From Psychrobacter sp. TAE2020 (GTDB lineage Bacteria > Pseudomonadota > Gammaproteobacteria > Pseudomonadales > Moraxellaceae), in the NCBI RefSeq assembly GCF_018919485.1, contig NZ_JAHLMU010000001.1, forward strand, positions 2,478,143 through 2,542,142: a stretch of DNA of 64,000 nucleotides, read 5' to 3'. Under the pieces are notes generated by a model. The model had not been told where the DNA came from. It searched no databases and saw only the letters and a list, made by a program, of their open reading frames with translations. Below are positions 8,901-20,063 of the stretch, piece by piece. A program made the translations under genes and the position numbers. The stretch's first letter is position 1; every line of letters starts with the position of its first letter.

Positions 8901-10055
8901 GCGGCTCGTGGTCGTATCAGCAACTTGCTTAACGGTCAAAAAGTCAGTGGTGGTTCAGGTCTAAAAGCCGGTACTGTTATGGCTGCAGTTGATATGAAAG
9001 ATATGAATCTTGAGACTTTGCTTGATATCCAGCCAGTCGAAGAAGATATCTCTGAGCGTTTGACTCAGATTGCAGAATACTTAGTCGATAAGCAAAAAGA
9101 TATCGATAGTAAATTTGCTGAGAAAAAACGCAAATTGACTGCTGGTGATGATTTGGCGCATGGCGTACAAAAAATCGTTAAAGTATATCTTGCGGTTAAG
9201 CGTCGTATTCAGCCTGGTGATAAAATGGCTGGTCGTCATGGTAACAAAGGTGTGGTATCACGTATTATGCCAGTTGAAGACATGCCTTATGATGAGCATG
9301 GCAACACTGTTGACATCGTACTGAATCCGCTAGGCGTACCTTCACGTATGAACATCGGCCAGGTACTAGAGACCCATTTAGGTATGGCTGCTAAAGGTTT
9401 GGGCGAAAAAATAGATGGTATGCTCAAAGCCCAAGCAGCAATAAAAGATTTGCGTGATTTCTTAGACCAAATCTATAACAAAGTTGGTGGCGAACAAGTC
9501 GATCTTGATAGCTTAAGTGATGATGACATCATGGCGCTATCAGATAACTTACGTGCCGGTGTTCCTATGGGTACAGCGGTATTTGATGGGGCGCATGAGC
9601 ATCAAGTCAAAGACTTGCTTGAGCTTGCAGGTATGGCACGTGATGGTCAGCAAACGTTATATGATGGTCGTACTGGTCAAAAATTCGATCGTAAAGTAAC
9701 GGTTGGCTACATGTACATGCTGAAACTTAACCATTTGGTTGACGACAAGATGCATGCGCGTTCAACAGGTTCTTACTCACTAGTGACGCAACAGCCGCTA
9801 GGTGGTAAAGCGCAGTTCGGTGGTCAGCGTTTCGGTGAGATGGAAGTTTGGGCTTTAGAAGCTTATGGCGCCACTTACACCTTGCAAGAAATGCTAACCG
9901 TGAAGTCGGATGACGTTGAAGGCCGTACGCGGATGTATAAAAACATCGTTGATGGTGAGCAGTACATGGATCCAGGCATGCCTGAATCGTTTAACGTACT
10001 GACCAAAGAAATAAAATCTTTGGGTATTAATATTGAGCTAAAACAAACTCACTAA
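5937..10055 (+). CDS. rpoB: DNA-directed RNA polymerase subunit beta
   Basis: The 1372-aa protein is the beta subunit of RNA polymerase, forming one pincer and much of the active-site wall. The rifampicin-binding cluster is at residues 526-553 ([16 protein letters not shown] then [13 protein letters not shown]). The residues equivalent to E. coli Asp516, His526 and Ser531 (here Asp535, His545, Ser550) are the sensitive type. The C-terminal clamp-binding region includes [15 protein letters not shown] and [24 protein letters not shown] Lys/Asp repeat ([10 protein letters not shown], about residues 108-118) is a local oddity. The ribosome binding site is AAGGA, and rpoC follows after 180 bases. 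Confidence 0.99.
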   Translation: MAYSYTEKKRIRKSFAELPTVMDIPYLLSIQVDSYEHFLQEHKKPKARENTGLQAAYSSIFPIESHSGNAELQFVEYYLGTPEFDERECILRGSTFAAPMRVKIRLIIKDKDSKDKDSKAAVKDIREQSVYMGEIPLMTNNGTFIINGTERVIVSQLHRSPGVFFDHDKGKSHSSGKVLYNARIIPYRGSWLDFEFDAKDLVFARIDRRRKLLASIILRALGLSTNEILDLFFQKVAVYKGEEQFEIDLVADRLRGEMAQFDIVSAEGEVIVEQGKRINARRIRQLEEAGMTKIAVPDEYLYERILAEDIIVNGEVIAKANTPIDHELLVKINSFEASDAIKQISILFTNDIDQGSYIADTLRADSTSSREEALIEIYKVMRPGEPPTVETAEKLFDSMFFNADRYDLSNVGRMKFNRRLGLEFDNTDDPDIQRERSVLTNADIVNVLKELIEIRNGRGEVDDIDHLGNRRIRSVGEMAENQFRVGLVRVERAVKERLSSAESDNLSPQDLINSKPVAAAVKEFFGSSQLSQFMDQNNPLSEVTHKRRVSALGPGGLTRERAGFEVRDVHDTHYGRVCPIETPEGPNIGLINSLATFAKTNSFGFLETPYRQVVDGKVTDVIEYLSAIEEVGTVIAQADSPVTADGALSDEMVSVRSYGEFVRMPPEKVTHMDVSPSQVVSVAAGLIPFLEHDDANRALMGSNMQRQAVPTLRADKPLVGTGMERHVARDSGVCVIAKRGGVIEDVDASRVVVRVNEDEMIAGEAGIDIYNLVKYTRSNQNTCINQRIIVNQGDAIAVGDILADGPSTDLGELALGQNIRIAFMPWNGYNFEDSILLSEKVVKEDRFTTIHIQELTCVARDTKLGTEEITGDIPNVGEAALSSLDEAGIVYIGAEVDAGDILVGKVTPKGETQLTPEEKLLRAIFGEKAADVKDTSLRVPTSSKGTVIDVQVFTRDGVEKDARARAIEKSQLDSYRKDLKEELRIFEEAARGRISNLLNGQKVSGGSGLKAGTVMAAVDMKDMNLETLLDIQPVEEDISERLTQIAEYLVDKQKDIDSKFAEKKRKLTAGDDLAHGVQKIVKVYLAVKRRIQPGDKMAGRHGNKGVVSRIMPVEDMPYDEHGNTVDIVLNPLGVPSRMNIGQVLETHLGMAAKGLGEKIDGMLKAQAAIKDLRDFLDQIYNKVGGEQVDLDSLSDDDIMALSDNLRAGVPMGTAVFDGAHEHQVKDLLELAGMARDGQQTLYDGRTGQKFDRKVTVGYMYMLKLNHLVDDKMHARSTGSYSLVTQQPLGGKAQFGGQRFGEMEVWALEAYGATYTLQEMLTVKSDDVEGRTRMYKNIVDGEQYMDPGMPESFNVLTKEIKSLGINIELKQTH

Positions 10056-10235
10056 TTAAATATGATTTCATAATTGATCGTTTAGTTAGTTAACTAGAAG
10101 CAGTACGCTTATTGCTGCTGCTTTTAGGTATTTATCTCAACCCTATTCATTGCCTTCATTCATCTTAACTAGCAGCGCCACTGTAATTATGGTGACAACG
10201 CTAGCAGATGATTATAAAGATAACGGAGAAGCAAC

Positions 10236-13200
10236 TTGAAAGATTTACTCGATATCATGCAGAGCCCTACCAGCAATGGTAACCATGAGTTTGACAGTAT
10301 CCAAATTACCTTAGCCTCGCCTGACGTTATTAAGTCATGGTCACATGGTGAAGTTAAAAAGCCTGAAACTATTAACTATCGCACCTTTAAGCCTGAGCGT
10401 GATGGTCTATTCTGTGCCAAGATTTTTGGTCCAGTAAAAGATTTTGAATGTCTTTGTGGTAAGTACAAACGTCGTAAGTTCCAAGGCGTTATCTGTGAAA
10501 AATGTGGCGTAGAAGTTACTACTGCTAAAGTGCGTCGTGATCGCATGGGTCATATTGACCTTGCTAGCCCAGTTGCGCATATTTGGTTCTTAAAGTCTCT
10601 ACCAAGCCGTATTGGTTTGCTTCTTGATATGACTCTACGTGATATCGAGCGGGTACTATATTTTGAAAGCTACATCGTAACTGAGCCTGGTCTGACCAGC
10701 TTAGAGAAGTATCAATTGCTTGATGACGAAGATTATTATCGTGCGCTTGAAGAGTTCGGTGATGAGTTCGTTGCTAAAATGGGTGCAGAAGCGATTCAAG
10801 ACTTATTAAAAGATATCGATTTAGATATCGAAATTGATGAGTTACGTGAAGCGATTCCACAGACTGGTTCTGAGACTAAGCTTAAAAAGATGTCTAAGCG
10901 TCTTAAGTTATTAGAAGCCTTCCGTGATTCTCATAACAAGCCTGAATGGATGGTAATGACCATCTTGCCAGTACTACCACCAGATTTGCGTCCTTTAGTA
11001 CCGCTAGAAGGCGGTCGTTTTGCGACTTCAGATCTTAACGATTTGTATCGCCGCGTCATCAACCGTAACAACCGTCTTAAACGTTTGCTTGAGCTTAGCG
11101 CCCCTGACATTATCGTACGTAACGAAAAACGTATGCTACAAGAGTCAGTCGATGCGTTGTTAGATAACGGTCGTCGCGGTCGTGCTATCACTGGTAGTAA
11201 CAAGCGTCCATTGAAATCTTTAGCTGACATGATTAAAGGTAAGCAAGGTCGTTTCCGTCAGAACTTACTAGGTAAACGTGTCGATTATTCTGGCCGTTCA
11301 GTAATCGTAGTAGGTCCAACGCTACGTCTACATCAGTGTGGTCTACCTAAGAAAATGGCCCTTGAACTTTTCAAGCCTTTTACTTATAACAAACTATTAT
11401 CACACGGTTTAGCGACGACGATCAAAGCTGCTAAAAAGATGGTTGAGCGTGAAGAGCCACAAGTGTGGGATATGCTAGCGATGGTTATTCGTGAGCATCC
11501 AGTGCTACTTAACCGTGCACCAACCCTGCATAGATTGGGTCTGCAAGCGTTTGAGCCAGTATTGATTGAAGGTAAAGCCATTCAGTTGCATCCGTTGGTT
11601 TGTACCGCATTCAACGCTGACTTTGATGGTGACCAAATGGCCGTTCACGTGCCATTGACCCTAGAAGCACAGCTTGAATCACGTGCCTTGATGATGTCTA
11701 CCAACAACATCTTGTCACCTGCCAACGGTGATCCAATCATCGTACCATCACAAGATGTGGTATTGGGTTTATATTATATTAGTCGCTCATCAGTGAACGT
11801 TAAAGGCGAAGGCATGATCTTCGCTACTGTTAATGAAGCTCTACGTGCTATTGGCTCTAACGATTTACATGTTAATGCTAAAATCAAAGTACGAGTAACT
11901 GAGACTACTATCGCTGAAGATGGTACTCGTACTGAAAAGACTAGCCTAAAAGAAACCGTAGCAGGTCGTTTATTGATCTGGAACATTATGCCTACGGGCA
12001 TGGCGTTTGAAGAATGTAATCAAGAGATGACTAAAAAGAATATCTCAAGATTGATTAACTCTTGCTATCGTAACTTAGGTGTCAAAGACAGCGTTATGTT
12101 CGCTGACCAATTGATGTACCTTGGTTTTGCACAAGCCACTTTGTCTGGCGTATCAATTTGCCTAGATGATATGGTTATTCCACCAAGCAAAAAACAAATT
12201 ATTGGTGTAGCAGAAGCAGAAGTACGTGAAATTGAAGATCAGTTCGAGCAAGGTTTTGTGACAGCAGGTGAACGCTATAACAAAGTTGTCGATATTTGGT
12301 CACGTACCAATGATAAAGTCGCCAAAGCGATGATGGATAACTTGGCAACAGATAAAGTAATCAACGCCCAAGGTGAAGAGGAAGAGCAGAAGTCCTTTAA
12401 CTCTATCTTTATTATGTCAGATTCTGGTGCTCGTGGTAGTGCAGCACAGATTCGTCAGTTGGCAGGTATGCGTGGTTTGATGGCTAAACCGGATGGCTCT
12501 ATTATCGAGACTCCGATTAAAGCTAACTTCCGTGAAGGTTTGACTGTACTTCAGTACTTCATCTCAACTCACGGAGCACGTAAAGGTCTAGCTGATACTG
12601 CTTTGAAAACTGCTAACTCAGGTTATTTGACTCGTCGTTTAGTGGACGTAGCACAAGATTTGGTTATCACTAGCGATGATTGTGGTACTGAGGTTGGTTT
12701 GTTAATGACTCCGCATATCCAAGGTGGCGAAATCATTGAGAAGCTTGGTGATTTAGTACTAGGTCGAGTAACTTCACGTGATGTTACTTATAATGATGAT
12801 GCTGATAAAATCTTAATCCCAGTTGGGACTTTGATTGATGAGCATTGGGTTGATGTGCTTGATGACAACGCTATTGATGATATCTGGGTTCGTTCAGTTA
12901 TCACCTGTGATGTAGCTCACGGTGTCTGTGCGCAGTGTTATGGTCGTGACCTTGCTCGTGGTCATAAAGTCAACATCGGTGAGTCAGTTGGTGTAATGGC
13001 AGCTCAGTCTATCGGTGAACCTGGTACTCAGTTAACCATGCGTACGTTCCACGTAGGTGGAGCAGCAAGCTCAGCTTCTGTAGATAACAGCATCTCTGTC
13101 CGTAATGGTGGTCAGGTTCATTTCGAGAATATGAAAACTGTTGAGCACATTGATGGTCATTTAGTTATCGTATCTCGTTCAGCTGAAATTGCGTTGACCG

Positions 13201-14471
13201 ATGAGTTAGGTCGCGAGCGTGAGCGCTATAAAGTGCCTTATGGTTCAAGCGTACTTGTGAAAAGTGAAGATCATGTCGAAGGTGGTCAAACTATCGCTAA
13301 ATGGGATCCGCACACGCATCCTATTATTACTGAGTTTGCGGGTAAAGCACGCTTTAGTGATATTACCGATGGTCTAACAGCTACTGTGAAAGTTGATGAC
13401 GCTACTGGTATGAGCTCGTTTGAGATTCTTGCTACCCGCGATCGTTCAAGCTCAGCCAAAGATTTACGTCCGGCTATTATATTGAATACCAATGAAGGTA
13501 AAGAAGTAGTTTACTTCTTACCTGCTGAAACTATTATTCGTGTTGGTGATGGTGAAGAAGTAGCTGCTGGCTCAATCTTAGGCCGTGTACCACAAGCCTC
13601 TTCAGGTACTAAAGATATTACCGGTGGCTTGCCACGTGTTGCTGACTTATTTGAAGCCCGTCGCCCGAAAGATCATGCCATTATGGCAGAGATGACTGGT
13701 GTAGTGAGCTTTGGTAAAGAGACTAAAGGCAAAAACCGCTTTATTATTACTAATGAAGACGGTGAGATTCATGAAGAGCTAATACCTAAATGGCGTCAAA
13801 TCAACGTTTTCGAAAATGAGACAGTAGCTCGTGGTGAAGTGATCGCTGATGGTCCACAGAATCCACATGATATCTTGCGTCTAAAAGGTCAGACTGCTCT
13901 TGCTGACTATATCGTAAACGAAGTTCAAGATGTTTACCGCTTGCAGGGTGTAAAAATCAACGATAAGCACATCGAAGTTATTATTCGTCAGATGCTGCGT
14001 AAAGTTGAAGTTACTGATGCTGGTGACTCTAATCACTTTAAAGGTGATCAGGTTGAATACGTTGATATCAGAGCATTGAATGCTAAATTGGAAGCAGAAG
14101 ATAAGTTCCCAGTGAAGTTTGAGCGTCAGTTGCTAGGTATTACTAAAGCAAGTTTGGCTACTGAAAGCTTTATTTCAGCGGCATCTTTCCAAGAAACCAC
14201 GCGCGTATTAACAGCGGCTGCGGTAACTGGTAAGATTGATGAACTACGCGGTCTCAAAGAGAACGTAGTTGTTGGCCGTTTGATTCCAGCGGGTACTGGT
14301 CTTGCTTATCATAAAGCACGTAAAGACAAAGCTGATAAAAAACTGCAAGACAAAGATTTAAATGCCTCTTTCGATAATACAGCGTTTGATATGAGCATCG
14401 GTGGTAGCGATAGCAAAGATTTTGCTAGCTTTGATGAAGCCTTTGCTCAAGAGCTTAATCAAGACAACTAA
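10236..14471 (+). CDS. rpoC: DNA-directed RNA polymerase subunit beta'
   Basis: The 1411-aa catalytic subunit has the Mg-binding NADFDGDQ motif at residues 460-467 (Asp462, 464, 466) and an N-terminal zinc site ([19 protein letters not shown], about residues 71-89). The start is a TTG with GGAGA 6 bases upstream, and the resulting MKDLL N-terminus matches other beta' proteins, so the rare start codon is well supported. The C-terminal about 35 residues are Asp/Ser-rich beyond the conserved core. It is co-transcribed with rpoB and ends in a strong terminator. Confidence 0.99.
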   Translation: MKDLLDIMQSPTSNGNHEFDSIQITLASPDVIKSWSHGEVKKPETINYRTFKPERDGLFCAKIFGPVKDFECLCGKYKRRKFQGVICEKCGVEVTTAKVRRDRMGHIDLASPVAHIWFLKSLPSRIGLLLDMTLRDIERVLYFESYIVTEPGLTSLEKYQLLDDEDYYRALEEFGDEFVAKMGAEAIQDLLKDIDLDIEIDELREAIPQTGSETKLKKMSKRLKLLEAFRDSHNKPEWMVMTILPVLPPDLRPLVPLEGGRFATSDLNDLYRRVINRNNRLKRLLELSAPDIIVRNEKRMLQESVDALLDNGRRGRAITGSNKRPLKSLADMIKGKQGRFRQNLLGKRVDYSGRSVIVVGPTLRLHQCGLPKKMALELFKPFTYNKLLSHGLATTIKAAKKMVEREEPQVWDMLAMVIREHPVLLNRAPTLHRLGLQAFEPVLIEGKAIQLHPLVCTAFNADFDGDQMAVHVPLTLEAQLESRALMMSTNNILSPANGDPIIVPSQDVVLGLYYISRSSVNVKGEGMIFATVNEALRAIGSNDLHVNAKIKVRVTETTIAEDGTRTEKTSLKETVAGRLLIWNIMPTGMAFEECNQEMTKKNISRLINSCYRNLGVKDSVMFADQLMYLGFAQATLSGVSICLDDMVIPPSKKQIIGVAEAEVREIEDQFEQGFVTAGERYNKVVDIWSRTNDKVAKAMMDNLATDKVINAQGEEEEQKSFNSIFIMSDSGARGSAAQIRQLAGMRGLMAKPDGSIIETPIKANFREGLTVLQYFISTHGARKGLADTALKTANSGYLTRRLVDVAQDLVITSDDCGTEVGLLMTPHIQGGEIIEKLGDLVLGRVTSRDVTYNDDADKILIPVGTLIDEHWVDVLDDNAIDDIWVRSVITCDVAHGVCAQCYGRDLARGHKVNIGESVGVMAAQSIGEPGTQLTMRTFHVGGAASSASVDNSISVRNGGQVHFENMKTVEHIDGHLVIVSRSAEIALTDELGRERERYKVPYGSSVLVKSEDHVEGGQTIAKWDPHTHPIITEFAGKARFSDITDGLTATVKVDDATGMSSFEILATRDRSSSAKDLRPAIILNTNEGKEVVYFLPAETIIRVGDGEEVAAGSILGRVPQASSGTKDITGGLPRVADLFEARRPKDHAIMAEMTGVVSFGKETKGKNRFIITNEDGEIHEELIPKWRQINVFENETVARGEVIADGPQNPHDILRLKGQTALADYIVNEVQDVYRLQGVKINDKHIEVIIRQMLRKVEVTDAGDSNHFKGDQVEYVDIRALNAKLEAEDKFPVKFERQLLGITKASLATESFISAASFQETTRVLTAAAVTGKIDELRGLKENVVVGRLIPAGTGLAYHKARKDKADKKLQDKDLNASFDNTAFDMSIGGSDSKDFASFDEAFAQELNQDN

Positions 14472-14553
14472 TAGAGTCAACGTTAATATTAATAGCGTTT
14501 TTATCAATATTTCTATTAACAGTTGTTCGCCATTAAAGCCTAGATAAACCAAG

Positions 14554-14579
14554 AAGCCAGCCACGTTGCTGGCTTTTTT
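14554..14579 (+). terminator. Rho-independent terminator of rpoC
   Basis: AAGCCAGC and GCTGGCTT form an 8-bp stem around CACGTT, followed by T6. It lies about 80 bases after the rpoC stop. Confidence 0.92.
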
Positions 14580-14692
14580 GTCTCTAAAAATTACTATATA
14601 TTTTTTAAGAAATTTATGCTAGAAAATAGTAAACTGCGTAATAGACAGTAGTTTTCTGATGTTTTAATAAACTTTATAAGGATAGTAGGCTC

Positions 14693-15226
14693 ATGGCAGG
14701 TAAAACTCGTGTTGCTAAATATCAAGCAGATCGTACCAATCAAAAGCTATATTTTTGTCGTTTAGCTTGTCAGGCAGCTGGAGATAGTAGTGATAAGCAG
14801 CTTTATCAAGCGCATTGCGAGACAGCTATCTTTCACTTGTATGGCACTTATTTAGCGTTTCTGCAAGAACTAGGACACTTCTATGGCTTGAATCTTAGTG
14901 CACCAACCATGGTAGACATCAAACAAGCATTAAGCGCTCGTACCCAAGTTTCACCGGAGATACAGCGTCTACAGCTGCTACAACAACAAGGGTTTTTAGC
15001 TAACGTCGAGCGTGCTTATCAGCGTTGTCTTTATGCGGTACAACCCGAAGAGATAGAAAGTGAAAGTGCCGCTATAGTCAATAAACAACCCTCAGCTCGT
15101 GATTTGATCGTCAACGTCGTAACCTTGTCTAATCAATGGCTACCAGATGATGCTACTATACGTGAATGGCGACAGCAGTTTTTGACCCTCATCGAGCAAC
15201 TGCGAGCGGGTATGGTAGAGTTTTAA
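14693..15226 (+). CDS. DUF6586-like conserved protein
   Basis: The 177-aa soluble, helix-rich protein has no signal peptide or membrane segment. The N-terminal TNQKLYFCRLACQAA pattern and overall size resemble the DUF6586 family of short proteins in Pseudomonas and relatives, whose function is unknown. A TTGACC-free spacer and an AAGGA ribosome binding site 12 bases before the ATG suggest its own transcription unit between the rpoC terminator and the bidirectional terminator at 15295. The family call is from memory of the N-terminal motif and needs a profile search. Confidence 0.65.
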   Translation: MAGKTRVAKYQADRTNQKLYFCRLACQAAGDSSDKQLYQAHCETAIFHLYGTYLAFLQELGHFYGLNLSAPTMVDIKQALSARTQVSPEIQRLQLLQQQGFLANVERAYQRCLYAVQPEEIESESAAIVNKQPSARDLIVNVVTLSNQWLPDDATIREWRQQFLTLIEQLRAGMVEF

Positions 15227-15294
15227 CTGCTGAGTATAAGTAGGCTATGCAGCTATATTGTATTAAATAGCAAAACTAGATTGTATTAAACAGC

Positions 15295-15333
15295 AAAAAG
15301 GCTTATTCAGTATTAATTGAATAAGCCTTTTTT
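15295..15333. terminator. Bidirectional terminator between DUF6586-like gene and ponA
   Basis: AAAAAGGCTTATTCA and TGAATAAGCCTTTTT form a long perfect stem around an 8-base loop, with A-run and T-run on the two sides. It can serve both convergent genes. Confidence 0.93.
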
Positions 15334-15416
15334 ATTACCGTACTGCTTAATGAGCTATATAAAGTTGTAAGCTTATAAAGTTAGCCGCCATAAACCATGG
15401 CGACTAGTAAGCTTAA

Positions 15417-18158
15417 TTACTCGGGCGTTGATGATAACTGGCCGACTGGTGCTGGGGTTACCGTCTTTGGTATTCTAGCATTACGTGGTTGATCGCTAGT
15501 ACTAGTAGCCTTGGTGCTGTCCTTGCTATTGTTAATCTTAGCCGCACTAGTAGCCGCTGCCTCATCTATTTCAGGCACTGGTAACGGACGTTGCTGAGTC
15601 TTAAGTTTGACAGGTTTGGCTACACCATTACCGCCCTCATCTTCCTCTTCACTAGTAGTAACTGCGCCCTCATCAGTCATCTCTATGATTCGTAACTTTT
15701 GTTTTTTTGACTTTGATTTGTTATTCAAAGATACCCACTGACGAGGTGTGCCCTTCAATTGGGCCCGCATAAAGTCCATCCACACTGGTAAAGCGGCAAC
15801 ACCACCATACTCACGGCGACCAAGAGTTGCAGGCTGATCAAAGCCCATCCACACTACGGTAGTATTAGTAGGGTGAAAGCCTGCAAACCAAGCGTCTTTG
15901 GCTTCGTTAGTAGTACCTGTTTTGCCGCCTATATCGTCACGACCTAAAGAGCGCGCTTTTACCGCTGTACCGCGCTGCACTACATCACGCAAGATACCAG
16001 CCATATCATAAGCTACTTTTGGCTTTAAAATACGGGGAGCTTGAGTAGCCGTCACATACTGAATGACAGGCGCTTTGAGACGATCCGCTGCTGGGCTAGC
16101 ATCATACATATTCAGGTTAGTACTTTGATCCACTGAGATACTGTTAGCATTTTGCACGCTATCCTCTGCACCGTCTTTACTGTCTGCAATTAAGGTCTTC
16201 GCATCCGTTGCAGCCTCAGTAGTGTTTTTACTAGTTTTAGCATCAGCGGCAGTTAGTAAGCTCTCTTCAGCCCGCTTATTATAATCTACAACTAATTTTT
16301 CATTAAGCTTCTGTAATCCCTCATTAAAGCACAACGCACAAGCTTGTTGTGGATTGGCTTGGAATAACATCTTATTATCATAGTTATAAATCTGCTCAAT
16401 GAAATAAGGCTGAATACGATGGCCACCATTAGCAAAAGCAGTATAAGCAGTCGCCATTTGTAAAGTGGTGGCTTGACCAGCACCCAAAGCTAACGATAGG
16501 GTAGTAGGTAGTTTTTCTTTATCCAAGCCAAACTGATCTAATAAGTTGCGAGCATCTGAGATCCCAATGGCTTGCAGTAAGCGAATAGAAACTAAGTTAC
16601 GTGATAAATATAAACCGCGGCGTAAAGTAATATCCCCTAAGAAACGCCCATCAGAGTTCTTTGGTTTCCAGTCACCTACTTGGATAGGACGGTCAGAGAC
16701 TATGCTATCAGGACTGTATCCTTTCTCTAGTGCAGCGGTGTAGACTAAAGGCTTAATAGTCGAGCCAGGCTGACGCCAGCCTTGTAACGCTCGGTTGAAT
16801 TTACTATGATTAAAGTCAAAGCCACCGACTAAGGCATTGACGGCACCAGTATCAGGATGCAAAGACACTAAGCTACCTTGGACTTCAGGTATTTGTGCCA
16901 GCTTCCAGTTGCCACCTTCAGTAGGTACCAAACGAATAATATCTTTTTCACTGACAATCTGTGAAGCATTGCTAGGGGAATTACCAAAGCGGTCGGCAGA
17001 AATATATTTACGAGCCCATCTCATACCTGACCAGTTGATGGTAACCGTCTCACCAGAAAGCATAATAGCTTCAAAGCTACTAGAATTAACTTTAGTTACT
17101 TTGGCAGGTGACATGTTAGCGTAGCGTTGGAAATTCTCTAGCGGTTCATCATTAGCCTCAGCACCACGCCAGCCATGACGATGGTCGTAATCAACTAAGC
17201 CTTTTAATACCGCTTTTTCTGCATCCAGCTGTGCTTGACTATCGACAGTCAAACGCACGCGCCAACCTCCATTGACCACTTGTTCACCGTAACGATTGAC
17301 TAAAGCATAACGAGTCATTTCTGCTAAATAAGGCATATTGACATCGAGTTTTTCTTGATACAAGTTAAGACCAATCGGCGCTTTAACGGCTTCATCATGC
17401 TCAGCTTGGCTAATATAGTTGAGCTTATGCATTTGGCCGATGATCCAATTGCGGCGCACTAAAGCACGACTAGGATTAGCAACAGGATTGTACTTTGAGG
17501 GTGCTTTAGGTAAACCTGCCAGCATCGCCATTTCAGCTATAGTAAGCTTATCGAGAGATTTACTATAGTATTTTTTAGCGGCTGCACTAATACCGTAAGC
17601 ACCTTCACCTAAATATATCTTGTTGACATATAACGTCAAAATTTCTTTTTTGCTAAGCTCGTCTTCCATTTTGCGTGCGACAAAAAGCTCAGTCAATTTG
17701 CGGTCTAAAGTACGCTCAGGAGTTAAAAAGTAGTTCTTAGCAACTTGCATGGTAATAGTCGATCCACCGGTTTGCGTATCATCATCGGTGACGACTTCAG
17801 TGACCGCACGACCAAGGCCCTTAATACTGATACCGCTATGTTGGAAAAAAGAGGCGTCTTCCGCTGCTAAAAAAGCATTGGTTAAATTCTTTGGAATCTC
17901 ATCATAGCTCACGGGCAAGGAGAGGCGATTGCCATACTGACCTATCAGTTTGTCATCGCTACTATATATTTGTAGCGGCATCTCTAATTTGGCAGTCTTT
18001 ATTTCCTGCAGACTGGGTAGAGTAGGCGATAAGTACATTGCCATACCATAAAAACCAATCGGCACAGCCAAGGCTATAATTATAGCCAGCGCCAGACAAG
18101 CAATAAAAAGGCCCACCAAAAAGTGGATCAAACGAGCGGTAGCATGTTTTTTAGCCAT
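15417..18158 (-). CDS. mrcA: Penicillin-binding protein 1A
   Basis: The 913-aa bifunctional peptidoglycan synthase (also called ponA) is anchored by one N-terminal TM (about residues 13-42). The glycosyltransferase domain (about 55-235) has catalytic Glu100 in AAEDASFF and GGSTITMQ. The transpeptidase has STIK (Ser466, Lys469), SRN (519-521) and KTGT (746-749). A Ser/Thr/Asp-rich insertion of about 65 residues (631-696) splits the transpeptidase before KTGT, and about 85 C-terminal residues are low complexity. Numbering uses the ATG at 18158; an ATG at 18185 adds nine residues but lies only a few bases from the predicted transcription start. It is divergent from pilM, as in many gammaproteobacteria. 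Confidence 0.96.
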   Translation of the reverse strand: MAKKHATARLIHFLVGLFIACLALAIIIALAVPIGFYGMAMYLSPTLPSLQEIKTAKLEMPLQIYSSDDKLIGQYGNRLSLPVSYDEIPKNLTNAFLAAEDASFFQHSGISIKGLGRAVTEVVTDDDTQTGGSTITMQVAKNYFLTPERTLDRKLTELFVARKMEDELSKKEILTLYVNKIYLGEGAYGISAAAKKYYSKSLDKLTIAEMAMLAGLPKAPSKYNPVANPSRALVRRNWIIGQMHKLNYISQAEHDEAVKAPIGLNLYQEKLDVNMPYLAEMTRYALVNRYGEQVVNGGWRVRLTVDSQAQLDAEKAVLKGLVDYDHRHGWRGAEANDEPLENFQRYANMSPAKVTKVNSSSFEAIMLSGETVTINWSGMRWARKYISADRFGNSPSNASQIVSEKDIIRLVPTEGGNWKLAQIPEVQGSLVSLHPDTGAVNALVGGFDFNHSKFNRALQGWRQPGSTIKPLVYTAALEKGYSPDSIVSDRPIQVGDWKPKNSDGRFLGDITLRRGLYLSRNLVSIRLLQAIGISDARNLLDQFGLDKEKLPTTLSLALGAGQATTLQMATAYTAFANGGHRIQPYFIEQIYNYDNKMLFQANPQQACALCFNEGLQKLNEKLVVDYNKRAEESLLTAADAKTSKNTTEAATDAKTLIADSKDGAEDSVQNANSISVDQSTNLNMYDASPAADRLKAPVIQYVTATQAPRILKPKVAYDMAGILRDVVQRGTAVKARSLGRDDIGGKTGTTNEAKDAWFAGFHPTNTTVVWMGFDQPATLGRREYGGVAALPVWMDFMRAQLKGTPRQWVSLNNKSKSKKQKLRIIEMTDEGAVTTSEEEDEGGNGVAKPVKLKTQQRPLPVPEIDEAAATSAAKINNSKDSTKATSTSDQPRNARIPKTVTPAPVGQLSSTPE

Positions 18159-18195
18159 AGGGAACTTATCATTTAAAATTTGCATTAAATTCTAC

Positions 18196-18225
18196 ATTAT
18201 ACCTTGAACAAAACTAGTAAGTCAT
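18196..18225 (-). promoter_or_regulatory. Putative ponA promoter
   Basis: On the minus strand a perfect TATAAT (18201-18196) is preceded at 18 bases by ATGACT (18225-18220), four of six matches to the -35 consensus. The predicted start of transcription near 18189 favours the internal ATG at 18158 as the ponA start. Confidence 0.45.
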
Positions 18226-18348
18226 AATTAATGTGTAAATCGCCGTTAAGCCGTTCTTAAATACTTGAAACTATTATTTAAGTAACGTATTGTATTTAAA
18301 TATTACTATTAACTATCAAATTGTAAACTTATATAAGGCATATACCTT

Positions 18349-19395
18349 GTGGGGCTATTTTCTTCCAAAGTTAAAGGGTTGGTAGGAGTGGACATATGTT
18401 CCACCTCTGTCAAAATGGTTAATATTCAGCGTGAGCAAGGCCTATTACATTTGAAGTCTTATTGTATAGAAACTTTACCTGTAGGAGCAGTGGTCGATAA
18501 GATCGTTGTTGATACCGAAATGGTGGGTGAGTCTATTTCTCGCTTGGCCGAACGGGGGCAAGTTTCTGGTAGTGCCGCAGCAACATCGGTCTCAGGGTCA
18601 GCAGTCATCACTAAGATTATTGACATGGATATGAGATTAAATGATGCTGAACGTGAAGCGCAAATACGTCTAGATGCTGATCAATACATTCCTTATCCTT
18701 TAGAAGAAGTTAACTTAGACTTTGAGGTGGTTGGCCCCTCATTAGTACATGACAGTATGGTACAAGTTCTGCTGGTAGCTTCGCGTTCAGAGAATGTAAA
18801 TCAACGCATTGATGCTCTAACTTTTGGTGGACTTGAAACCAAGATTATGGATATTGAGTCACATGCTATAGAGCGTGCCTTCAGCTTAATGGTAGACAGC
18901 TTGCCTGAGCTAATAGCTTTAGTCGATATAGGCCATAACCAAACCACTTTGTATATTGTCAAAAATGGTGAGTTTGTCTATAGCCGTGAGCAGTTATTCG
19001 GAGGTATGCAGCTAACAGAAGCGATTCAAAATCGTTATGGCTTGTCTTTTGAAGAAGCTACTTTTAATAAGCGTGAACTTAGTTTACCAGATGATTATTA
19101 TCCAGAAATTCTTATGCCGTTTATAGAAAATATTATTCAGCAAGTGATGCGCTCTTTGCAGTTTTATTTTTCATCCAGTCAATATAAGAATATAGATCAC
19201 TTGGTGATGGCAGGTGGTAGTAGCTCTATTCCTGGTTTAGCTGGCATGGTGCAGCAAAAGCTTGGCAAGCCTGTGACTATAGCCAATCCTTTTATCAATA
19301 TGACTATTGATCCTTATATAGACAGTGAGCAGCTGAACGTTGATACCCCAAGCTTGATGGCTGCTTGTGGTCTTGCCTTAAGGAGTTTTGACTGA
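18349..19395 (+). CDS. pilM: Type IV pilus inner-membrane platform protein PilM
   Basis: The 348-aa actin-like cytoplasmic protein binds the N-terminus of PilN and couples the pilus motor platform to the alignment complex. The sequence GVDICSTSVKMV (about residues 13-24) is the phosphate-1 region of the FtsA/PilM fold, and GGSSSIPGLAGM near residue 290 is the second nucleotide loop. The start is GTG at 18349 with an AAGG site about 10 bases upstream. A possible promoter (TTGAAA at 18265, TATTGT at 18288) lies in the spacer shared with ponA. The stop overlaps the pilN start by one base. Confidence 0.95.
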   Translation: MGLFSSKVKGLVGVDICSTSVKMVNIQREQGLLHLKSYCIETLPVGAVVDKIVVDTEMVGESISRLAERGQVSGSAAATSVSGSAVITKIIDMDMRLNDAEREAQIRLDADQYIPYPLEEVNLDFEVVGPSLVHDSMVQVLLVASRSENVNQRIDALTFGGLETKIMDIESHAIERAFSLMVDSLPELIALVDIGHNQTTLYIVKNGEFVYSREQLFGGMQLTEAIQNRYGLSFEEATFNKRELSLPDDYYPEILMPFIENIIQQVMRSLQFYFSSSQYKNIDHLVMAGGSSSIPGLAGMVQQKLGKPVTIANPFINMTIDPYIDSEQLNVDTPSLMAACGLALRSFD

Positions 19396-20063
19396 TGCCA
19401 CGTATTAATCTACTGCCATGGCGTCAAGAAGAGCGTCTGCATCGTAATAAAGAATTTATTACCTTAGCTGCTGCTATCACTCTGTTAGCGTTACTTTCGG
19501 CGTTTGCTACTTGGAGCTACTTCAATAATGAGCTGGAAGAACAACTCGATGCCAATGCGCTGATCACTAAAGAAAATAGCCGTTTAGACGCGGCACTGGT
19601 CCAGATTGATAGTCTAGAGCAGCGCCGTGAAGATATTATTTCTCGTATGCAAGTGATTCAAGATTTGCAGGGTCGTCGTCCGATACCAGTACGCCTATGG
19701 GCTGATCTTGCTAAAGCCATTCCACCCTCACTCTATTTGAATAATCTCAAGCGAGAAGGTGATCTGATCACTTTGACGGGTTTGGCTGATAACCCTAATG
19801 TGATATCTGGCCTAATCCGTAATTTAGACAGTAGCCGCTGGATGGGTAACTCCGCCGTGCGTAATATCCAGCAAAACATTGTTGCCTACCAGCCAGAACC
19901 TAAATTTAATGCGCCACTACCAACTGGTAAGCAGCCTCGCCCGATATATCCTGAGGACCGCTACGTGCAGTTCGTCATAACTACTCAAGTACAAGCAGCA
20001 GTTCCTACAACGGTAGATGGTAATGCTATAGCAGTTGATACTGCTATTGGAGATAAGTTATGA
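19395..20063 (+). CDS. pilN: Type IV pilus assembly protein PilN
   Basis: The 222-aa bitopic inner-membrane protein begins with the conserved MPRINLLPWR motif that docks into PilM. One TM lies at about residues 21-43, followed by a periplasmic coiled coil (about 45-90) and a ferredoxin-like domain that dimerises with PilO. Its stop and the pilO start overlap (ATGA), as expected for a coupled operon. The C-terminal about 45 residues after the core are low complexity. Confidence 0.95.
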   Translation: MPRINLLPWRQEERLHRNKEFITLAAAITLLALLSAFATWSYFNNELEEQLDANALITKENSRLDAALVQIDSLEQRREDIISRMQVIQDLQGRRPIPVRLWADLAKAIPPSLYLNNLKREGDLITLTGLADNPNVISGLIRNLDSSRWMGNSAVRNIQQNIVAYQPEPKFNAPLPTGKQPRPIYPEDRYVQFVITTQVQAAVPTTVDGNAIAVDTAIGDKL

